Part shown: piece by piece, positions 41,571-46,709 of the stretch
Position numbering within the stretch: position 1 is the first letter of the stretch
Layout: every line of letters begins with the position of its first letter
NCBI GenBank assembly: GCA_022773585.1
Contig: JALEZZ010000029.1
Location: forward strand, 1-46,709
Direction: 5' to 3'
Length of the DNA: 46,709 bases
From: Selenomonas sp.
GTDB lineage: Bacteria > Bacillota > Negativicutes > Selenomonadales > Selenomonadaceae
Position numbers and translations under genes: made by a program
The notes under the pieces: model-generated
Told to the model about the DNA's origin: nothing
The model's input: only the letters and a program-made list of their open reading frames with translations
The model's database searches: none

Positions 41571-41846
41571 TCAGATGAGGTAGCGCAGGCAGAGAGCGAC
41601 AAAGCAGCAGAGCGCGAGCGCGAACGTGAAGAACTCGATTTTGCGGATGGGCTGCACCATGTGCAGCGGGATGTCCATGACGCGCGGTACGTTGCTGGCG
41701 AAGAGCGAGATGGCGATGGAGATATAGAGCGCCTCGCCCATCAGCGATGTCACGCGCGCCTCCGAGATGGCGCGGAACAAGAGATAGATGCCGAAGGCGA
41801 TGAAGAAATAGGCGACCTTGTCGCCGTGGCCGTAGAAGCGGGACAT
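41571..41846 (-). CDS. Small membrane protein, unknown
   Basis: 91 residues from ATG 41846 (AAAGGGCGTGATCTC upstream). Three hydrophobic stretches (VAYFFIAFGIYLLFRAI, ALYISIAISLFASNV, FFTFALALCCFVALCLRYL) suggest a three-helix inner-membrane protein. A longer start at 41882 lacks a ribosome binding site. No family recognised. It lies 27 bases before the RpiR gene on the same strand and is probably co-transcribed with it. Confidence 0.65.
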   Translation of the reverse strand: MSRFYGHGDKVAYFFIAFGIYLLFRAISEARVTSLMGEALYISIAISLFASNVPRVMDIPLHMVQPIRKIEFFTFALALCCFVALCLRYLI

Positions 41847-41977
41847 GAGATCACGCCCTTTCGATGAATTTTGATACTTCATTATAACATGGATAGCGCC
41901 GCAACGGAATTCTTATTTTTGATTGTTCTGATCGAAAATATAGGAAATAAGTGCCAGTAGAATAAGCAGAAGAACCG

Positions 41978-42006
41978 TTGACTGAATCAATCGTCCGTCG
42001 TATAAT
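41978..42006 (+). promoter_or_regulatory. Strong plus-strand promoter with no protein gene behind it
   Basis: TTGACT (41978-41983), 17 bases, TATAAT (42001-42006). Downstream there is only a gap and then a minus-strand gene. Confidence 0.75.
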
Positions 42007-42012
42007 AGAAAT

Positions 42013-42176
42013 ATCGAAAAGACAAGACGACAAGGGACGTGGGAAATCCTTCCGGCGCATCGGCCGCATGACGGCCTTGGGTGCCAATGTCGGAATCGCC
42101 TTTTGGGATTTTAGGAAATTTCGGATAGGAAAAGAGCCTCTGGAGCTATCGAAGCTTCGGAGGCTCTTTCCATATC
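42013..42176 (+). ncRNA. Candidate small RNA
   Basis: From the promoter at 41978-42006 a transcript of about 160 bases would run to a hairpin (AAAGAGCCTC/GAGGCTCTTT, 42131-42140 with 42160-42169). A nested structure is visible in between: TCCG/CGGA enclosing GGCGC/GGTGCC, which encloses GGCCG-CATGA-CGGCC. There is no good ribosome binding site and no persuasive reading frame. No known RNA class was recognised. The end hairpin also serves as terminator for the convergent PTS IIA gene. Confidence 0.4.
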
Positions 42177-42199
42177 GTTTCATCTTGAATTCCCGCTCT

Positions 42200-42664
42200 T
42201 CAAACGGCGTAGCGCAGGACGGCGTCTTTGCCAGCGGCCACTTCCGCGCCGATACTGCCCGTTGGCGTGAGATCGCGGACTTTTTCATAGTTGACGATCA
42301 GGACGGGAGAGATCAGGTTGATGTGGCGTTTCTTGAGCAGCGGCAGGTCGAGGTGGAGGATCGGCGTGCCTGCTGTGACGTGTTCTCCTGACTGATGGAG
42401 CGCCGTGATGCCCTCGCCGTCGAGGATGACGGTGTCGAGGCCGACATGCACGAGCACCTGCACGCCGCTCGCCGTCGTGATGGCGAACGCATGCTTCGTC
42501 TCAAAGAAGAGCGTGATCTCGCCATCGACGGGCGCGAGGACGTCCGCGCCTTCAAGCAGGATGGCACAGCCGTCGCCCGTGAGCTTTTCGGAAAAGACCG
42601 GATCGGGGACGCGTGAAAGGTCGACAACTTTGCCGGAAACGGGAGCGAGAATCTGATTCGTCAT
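42200..42664 (-). CDS. PTS glucose-type IIA component (Crr-like)
   Basis: 154 residues from ATG 42664 (AGAAGGTG upstream; a GTG three codons earlier overlaps that site). The IIA(Glc) beta-sandwich is recognisable: ILAPVSGKVVDLSRVPDPVFSEKLTGDGCAI, the histidine in ETKHAFAI (H58) and the phospho-histidine in VLVHVGLDTV (H73). It takes phosphate from HPr and gives it to a IIBC glucose- or N-acetylglucosamine-type permease not encoded here; in this phylum it may serve several permeases. It has its own promoter at 42722-42750. Confidence 0.94.
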   Translation of the reverse strand: MTNQILAPVSGKVVDLSRVPDPVFSEKLTGDGCAILLEGADVLAPVDGEITLFFETKHAFAITTASGVQVLVHVGLDTVILDGEGITALHQSGEHVTAGTPILHLDLPLLKKRHINLISPVLIVNYEKVRDLTPTGSIGAEVAAGKDAVLRYAV

Positions 42665-42721
42665 AGAAAACACCTTCTTGGTTTTCGAGTCCTGTATTTT
42701 TTTTGGAAATTCTTTGTTCTT

Positions 42722-42750
42722 ATTCTACTCGATTTCAGAAGAAGTTGCAA
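42722..42750 (-). promoter_or_regulatory. Promoter of the IIA(Glc) gene
   Basis: On the minus strand TTGCAA (42745-42750), 17 bases, TAGAAT (42722-42727). Confidence 0.65.
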
Positions 42751-42776
42751 GGTGCAACCATCAATTTTTTGCAGGA

Positions 42777-43880
42777 TCAGGGCGGATTCGGGATGTTCTT
42801 GCTGACGGCTGTATGGTGGATGATGTCGTCGACGCGCAGGTCGATGGCGAGTTCCTGCTTCATGAGCGTCTCGGCCGTGTCAAACTCGCGCGGCTTGTCT
42901 TCGCGGAGCCCCCGGATGTAGTGCTGCCAGGCACTGATCGTGATTTCCGTCGATTTCTGCCGCTGCCGTGCGAGGTAGCCTGCACCTTGCGGTACGTCGA
43001 TTTCGTCGAGCTTGGCCTGCCGCTTTTTGAGCGCGGGCAGGACATCTTCTTCGAGGAAGTCGGCGATCTTTTCGCGCTGTTTCTTTGAGAGACGGCCGTC
43101 GGATGTCTTGTTCATCGAGGCGAACGTTGCCTTTTGTGAGGCGAACGTTGCGTTGTATTCATCGACGATGGGCTTCGTCGCGTCGATATAGCTTGCGATG
43201 TCGTCATTGACGAGTGGCGAGATCGTGTCGAGATAGTTGCGGTAGTTCTTGATGTAGGCGACCTGCCAGTGACCGTCTTCGGCTTCTTCGAGGACGACGA
43301 CGAGCGTGAACGAGGTGTCGGTGTCATCCTCCTTGATGTTCACGTCGGCCGTGGCCGTCGTGCCCTCGTGCGTGATGCTGCCGACGGAGACGAGCGTCGT
43401 ATTGCGGAGCTGTGTGCGCGCGAGGAAGCGCTCGAAGTCGATGCCGAGCTGGTGGCCTTTCAGGATGTCGAGGCCGTCCGGCAGCGTCCAGAGGCCGGAC
43501 GAGACGCGCCGCAAGATGGCTTCCTGCGTGCCGCGCGTAAGCTCGGGCTTCACGAGGATGTAAAATTTCTCAAACAGCACGCGCGTCTTCGGCGTCAGCG
43601 TCGCGTCGTAGGCGAAGAGGTCGCGCGTGAGGTCGTCGTAGGCCTGGCTTGTCAGGAGGTCGAGGTTGACGTAGCGGGCAAATGTTTCGCTGTCGCGCTT
43701 CTCAATCGATGTCTGGACTTCCTTGAGCGCGTACTCGGGCGTCCGCATGTAGAAAAAGACGTACCAGACACTCATGGCGATGCCGATGGCGGCGATGAGC
43801 GCGAGCACGAAGAACCGCCGCTGCCGCTGGATGCGCCGCTGCCGCCGCGCAATCGAGCGCTTCCATGTGATTTCGTCCAA
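42777..43880 (-). CDS. Single-span membrane protein, DUF2939-like
   Basis: 367 residues if started at TTG 43880, which has a perfect AAAGGAGG seven bases upstream. ATGs at 43898 and 43901 lie at the predicted transcription start and lack such a site. A basic N-terminus (RRQRRIQRQRR) precedes one membrane helix (FFVLALIAAIGIAMSVWYVFF, about 23-43), so the remainder is extracytoplasmic. The region just after the helix (EYALKEVQTSIEKRDSETFARYVNLDLLTSQAYDDL) resembles DUF2939. A beta-rich segment and a helical C-terminal part with many lysines follow. Function unknown; probably envelope-located. It has its own promoter at 43909-43937. Confidence 0.7.
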   Translation of the reverse strand: MDEITWKRSIARRQRRIQRQRRFFVLALIAAIGIAMSVWYVFFYMRTPEYALKEVQTSIEKRDSETFARYVNLDLLTSQAYDDLTRDLFAYDATLTPKTRVLFEKFYILVKPELTRGTQEAILRRVSSGLWTLPDGLDILKGHQLGIDFERFLARTQLRNTTLVSVGSITHEGTTATADVNIKEDDTDTSFTLVVVLEEAEDGHWQVAYIKNYRNYLDTISPLVNDDIASYIDATKPIVDEYNATFASQKATFASMNKTSDGRLSKKQREKIADFLEEDVLPALKKRQAKLDEIDVPQGAGYLARQRQKSTEITISAWQHYIRGLREDKPREFDTAETLMKQELAIDLRVDDIIHHTAVSKNIPNPP

Positions 43881-43908
43881 AATCCGACCTCCTTTCATCA
43901 TACCTTCT

Positions 43909-43937
43909 AGTTTACCGATTCCACGGCTTGTTTGCAA
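43909..43937 (-). promoter_or_regulatory. Promoter of the DUF2939-like gene
   Basis: On the minus strand TTGCAA (43932-43937), 17 bases, TAAACT (43909-43914). This supports the downstream TTG start at 43880. Confidence 0.6.
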
Positions 43938-44010
43938 CTGATTCTTTGTGGTAAACTAAAAATGGAAAGAATCGGACAACAATCAAAGGAAACGCGAGGA
44001 GGCGGCGGCG

Positions 44011-44466
44011 ATGAAATGGATCAATCATCAGGTCGTGACAGGCGTCGTCGTCTACACGGTGACCGCCGACCTCCTGCTGACGGCCTACAGCATGGCGGGG
44101 GCGATCCTGCCGGACAAGATCGAGGGCAATCCTCGCGCGGGCAACTACTGGAGCTGGCGAAGCCGCCATCGCGGCTGGTCGCACTGGCCTGTCTTATACC
44201 TCGCGCTGCTCGGCGTCTCGCGCCATTTCGCGCAGGGCGACTATGGCGGCATCATGGGCGGCGAGCTCGCGGTGATCGGGAGCTTTTTCGCCATCGGGGC
44301 GCTGCTGCACATCGCTGAGGATGCCGTCTGCGGCAAAGTGCCGATTGTCACGCCGAACCGCAAGCACGGCGTCAAGCTCTTCACGGTCGGCAGCGTCTTT
44401 GAGTATCTTTTCGCCATCGCCATCGTGCTCGCGTGCTACGCGGGAAAGACGTGCGCGGGCGGATGA
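44011..44466 (+). CDS. YdjM-like membrane-bound metal-dependent hydrolase
   Basis: 151 residues with four hydrophobic segments. YdjM-family features: an early histidine (MKWINHQVVTG), GAILPDKIEG, HRGWSHWPVLYLALLG and ALLHIAEDAVCGKVPIVTPN, which supply the His/Asp metal ligands. Members are inner-membrane proteins assumed to be metal-dependent hydrolases; E. coli YdjM is SOS-induced. No LexA-type site was identified here. GGAGGCGGCG precedes the ATG. fbp starts 35 bases after its stop. Confidence 0.85.
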   Translation: MKWINHQVVTGVVVYTVTADLLLTAYSMAGAILPDKIEGNPRAGNYWSWRSRHRGWSHWPVLYLALLGVSRHFAQGDYGGIMGGELAVIGSFFAIGALLHIAEDAVCGKVPIVTPNRKHGVKLFTVGSVFEYLFAIAIVLACYAGKTCAGG

Positions 44467-44501
44467 AACTTGGAACGAATTTTTGCAAAGGAGCGATGTT
44501 C

Positions 44502-46409
44502 ATGCGACCCATTCCTCATCCCGGAAGGCCGGGCAAGGTCCTGCGCCTGCTCGCGGAGAAGTATCCGACGAAGGAGGCGGTCATGAGCCGCCTGATCTAC
44601 TTGCAGGGACAGCTTGTGCTGCCGAAGGGCGTCGAGCATTTCATGAGCGACCTGCACGGCGAGTATGCGGCATTCTACCATATCCTCAACAACTGTTCGG
44701 GCGTCATCCGCGAGAAAGTCGACTATGTTTTCGGCGCACGGATGTCGAAGGAGGAAAAGGCAGAGTTCTGCACGCTGATTTATTATCCGAAAGAGAAAAT
44801 CGAGCAGATGACGGCGGCGCGGCGGGCGACACCCGCGTGGTATCGCGAGAATATCGCGCGCTGCCTCGCGCTTGCGCGCCTCATGAGCTGGAAATATCCG
44901 GCCTCGCGCCTGCCAGGGCTCATCCCCGCGCGGCTGCGGCCCGTGCTCGTCGAACTGCTCGCGACGCGGCCCGAGACGGATGCCGCGCAGCTCGCATACC
45001 AGCAGCGGCTTCTCGCGAGCATCGTGCAGGCCGATGCGGGCGCGGAGTTCCTGGAGGATTTCGCGGCGCTCGTCAAGCGGCTTGCCGTCGCGGAGTTCCA
45101 TTTCGTCGGCGATTTCTTTGACCGCGGCGGTCGGCCAGACGCGATCCTCGACCGCGTCATGGCGCTCCCAGAGGTGGATATCGAATGGGGCAACCACGAC
45201 GTGCTCTGGATGGGCGCAGCGCTCGGCAGCCCCGCCTGCATCGCGACGGTCGTGCGCAATTCCCTGCGCTATGATAACGTCGATGTGCTCGAGCGCGGCT
45301 ATGGCATCAGCCTGCGGCCGCTCGTGACATTTGCGCAGCATCTCTACCCCGACGAAGCGCCGATTCGCGCGGCCGAGCGCGCCGCGACGATCCTGCTCTT
45401 CAAAGTCGAGGGGGCTCTCATCGAGCGCAATCCCGACCTCGGCATGGCGAACCGTCGCCTGCTGCACTGCATCGACTTCCGCAACGTCTGCGCCGTACTG
45501 CCGGATGGCCGCTACGAGCTCCGCAAGGCGTATTTCCCGACGATTGACGAGGACGCGGCCGATCCGTATGCGCTGACGCAGGAAGAAAGCGAAATTCTTG
45601 ACGGCCTTGTGACGTCGTTCACTGAGAGTCCGGCGCTCCGGCGGCACGTCGATTTCCTCTACCGCAAGGGCAGCCTCTACCTCGTGCGCAACGGCAACCT
45701 GCTGTTCCACGGCTGCGTGCCGCTGACGGAGGACGGGGACTTCCGCGAAATCACGTATGATGGCAAAAAATATGCTGGGCGCGCCTGGCTCGATTTCTGC
45801 GACCAGATGGCGCGCGCGGCATATCTCTACAAGGAGCAGGAAGCGCTCGACTTCATGTACTTCCTCTGGTGCGGGCGGCTCTCGCCGCTCTCAGGGCGCG
45901 AAGTGCGGACGTTCGAGCGCACGTTCCTCGCCGACAAAACGACGTGGGAGGAGCCGGCCGACCCGTATTACCGGTTGCTCGATGACGAGGAGACCTGCGA
46001 GTGCGTGCTCAAAGAATTCGGCCTCTCGCCGAAGAAGGGCCACATCATCAACGGCCATGTGCCCGTGAAGGTCAAGAAGGGCGAATCGCCCGTCAAAGCG
46101 GGCGGCCGCGCCATCATCATCGACGGCGGCTTCTGCAAGGCGTATCACGAAAAAACCGGCATCTCGGGCTTCACGCTGATCTCGAACTCGCGCGGCCTGC
46201 GCCTGCTCGCGCACCAGAAAATCGCCGACGTCCGCACGGCGCTCGCAGAAAACGGCGACATCGAATCCGTCTCCGAAACCGTCGAACTCGCGACCATCCA
46301 CACGACGGTCGGCGACACCGACAAAGGAAGAGCGATGCAGGAAGAAATCACGGATTTGTACAATCTCCTGCTCGCATATCAGAACGGCGTGTTGAAACCG
46401 CAAGCGTAG
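44502..46409 (+). CDS. fbp: Class III fructose-1,6-bisphosphatase
   Basis: 635 residues from ATG 44502 (MRPIPHPG; AAAGGAG eight bases before). An ATG at 44496 is too close to that site, and a start at 44433 would overlap the YdjM gene. The Firmicute-type FBPase fold is marked by metallophosphatase motifs: MSDLHGEYAAFYHIL, HFVGDFFDRGGRPDAILD, IEWGNHDVLWMGA and HIINGHVPVKVKKGESPVKAGGR. It dephosphorylates fructose-1,6-bisphosphate in gluconeogenesis. Length is close to the B. subtilis enzyme (about 670). It is the last gene; repeats fill the rest of the window. Confidence 0.96.
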   Translation: MRPIPHPGRPGKVLRLLAEKYPTKEAVMSRLIYLQGQLVLPKGVEHFMSDLHGEYAAFYHILNNCSGVIREKVDYVFGARMSKEEKAEFCTLIYYPKEKIEQMTAARRATPAWYRENIARCLALARLMSWKYPASRLPGLIPARLRPVLVELLATRPETDAAQLAYQQRLLASIVQADAGAEFLEDFAALVKRLAVAEFHFVGDFFDRGGRPDAILDRVMALPEVDIEWGNHDVLWMGAALGSPACIATVVRNSLRYDNVDVLERGYGISLRPLVTFAQHLYPDEAPIRAAERAATILLFKVEGALIERNPDLGMANRRLLHCIDFRNVCAVLPDGRYELRKAYFPTIDEDAADPYALTQEESEILDGLVTSFTESPALRRHVDFLYRKGSLYLVRNGNLLFHGCVPLTEDGDFREITYDGKKYAGRAWLDFCDQMARAAYLYKEQEALDFMYFLWCGRLSPLSGREVRTFERTFLADKTTWEEPADPYYRLLDDEETCECVLKEFGLSPKKGHIINGHVPVKVKKGESPVKAGGRAIIIDGGFCKAYHEKTGISGFTLISNSRGLRLLAHQKIADVRTALAENGDIESVSETVELATIHTTVGDTDKGRAMQEEITDLYNLLLAYQNGVLKPQA

Positions 46410-46420
46410 CTTTCGGGAAA

Positions 46421-46437
46421 GCCTCCCTCACAGAGGG
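46421..46437 (+). repeat. Truncated modular repeat
   Basis: GCCTCCCTCACAGAGGG is only the first hairpin of the repeat family; it is cut where the CAATGTCATTAAG sequence begins. Confidence 0.75.
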
Positions 46438-46709
46438 CAATGTCATTAAGATAAGCAGGAACACATCGAATTTGAAAGCCTCCCTCTCAGAGGGAGGTGC
46501 CCGAAGGGCGGAGGGAGTCTCACAAGCACGTCATATGGAATGCATGATTGTAGCTTATGCGGGCTTCGCAGACTCTTCGATGCCCACGTAAGATGCAATC
46601 GTATATCTCACACGCCCATCTTGTGAGACTCCCTCAGTCAGCCATTCGGCTGACAGCTCCCTCTCAGAGGGCGCCAACGCACATCGAATTCCTTAACTTA
46701 ATGACATTG
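46438..46709. mobile_element. Inverted-repeat-bounded segment running to the window end
   Basis: CAATGTCATTAAGATAAG (46438-46455) is mirrored by CTTAACTTAATGACATTG (46692-46709), 16 of 18 bases matching. Inside, CACATCGAATT occurs as a direct repeat at 46462-46472 and 46680-46690, flanking the MITE-like copy 2. No coding sequence. The right end coincides with the window edge, so the element may be a contig-end repeat. Confidence 0.6.
46478..46671 (+). mobile_element. MITE-like repeat element, copy 2
   Basis: Starts GCCTCCCTCTCAGAGGGAGG-TGCCCGAAGGGCGGAGGGAGTCTCACAAG (read in parts) and ends with an inverted relative (CTTGTGAGACTCCCTCAG...CTCCCTCTCAGAGGG). It aligns along its full length with the minus strand of 12963-13157. 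Confidence 0.75.

Overview
The window looks like a chromosomal piece of a diderm, Gram-negative-staining Firmicute of the class Negativicutes (Selenomonadaceae, for example Mitsuokella or Selenomonas). This is inferred from high-GC coding, Firmicute-type ribosome binding sites and sigma-A promoters. Firmicute-type genes (ribonuclease M5, class III fructose bisphosphatase, DegS-like kinase, NirJ1/NirJ2) occur alongside outer-membrane lipopolysaccharide biosynthesis (heptose-7-phosphate kinase). No rRNA, CRISPR array, transposase or phage gene was seen.

Layout. 1-6.4 kb: an ankyrin-type gene fragment, then a run of five exported proteins of lower GC, three with LPP20/FlgT-like features. 6.5-13 kb: housekeeping and envelope genes (gamma carbonic anhydrase-like, PilZ, rlmH, cupin, YdcF, MATE, heptose kinase). 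13-18 kb: tRNA-Arg, a TetR regulator and the radical SAM pair nirJ1/nirJ2 with a TPR-glycosyltransferase-like gene between them. 18-20.7 kb: a cobalt ECF transporter (cbiM, fused cbiQ-cbiO). 20.7-22.4 kb: HAD and PHP phosphatases. 22.5-24 kb: an orphan strong transcript and a five-tRNA cluster. 24-28 kb: an ECF S component, a YgbA-type gene, panC-panD and a Uma2 protein. 28-34.7 kb: DegS-like kinase, Orn/Lys/Arg decarboxylase, tmk, rnmV, rsmA and a sugar acyltransferase whose frame is broken at a G10 tract. 34.8-36.5 kb: NhaC and a tiny Cys-rich protein. 36.7-41.8 kb: a beta-glucoside PTS operon on the minus strand with an RpiR regulator; its IIC gene carries a frameshift. 42-46.4 kb: crr-type IIA, a DUF2939-like membrane protein, a YdjM-like hydrolase and fbp.

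The most striking theme is a family of short modular palindromic repeats (about 50 bp: a C-rich/G-rich hairpin, a second small hairpin and a G-rich tail), present in about twenty copies, often as inverted pairs. Most lie between genes, but several have entered reading frames. One welds cbiQ to cbiO in frame, and others supply the C-terminal residues of the decarboxylase, ribonuclease M5 and a small protein. Two copies bound a roughly 195-bp MITE-like element found at 12963-13157 and 46478-46671. The second notable item is the G10 tract in the acyltransferase: lengths of 8 or 11 restore one long frame, which is the signature of a phase-variable surface gene.

Both window edges lie in inverted-repeat sequence, so they may be assembly breaks. 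Function calls rest on motif recognition by eye; no database search was possible.
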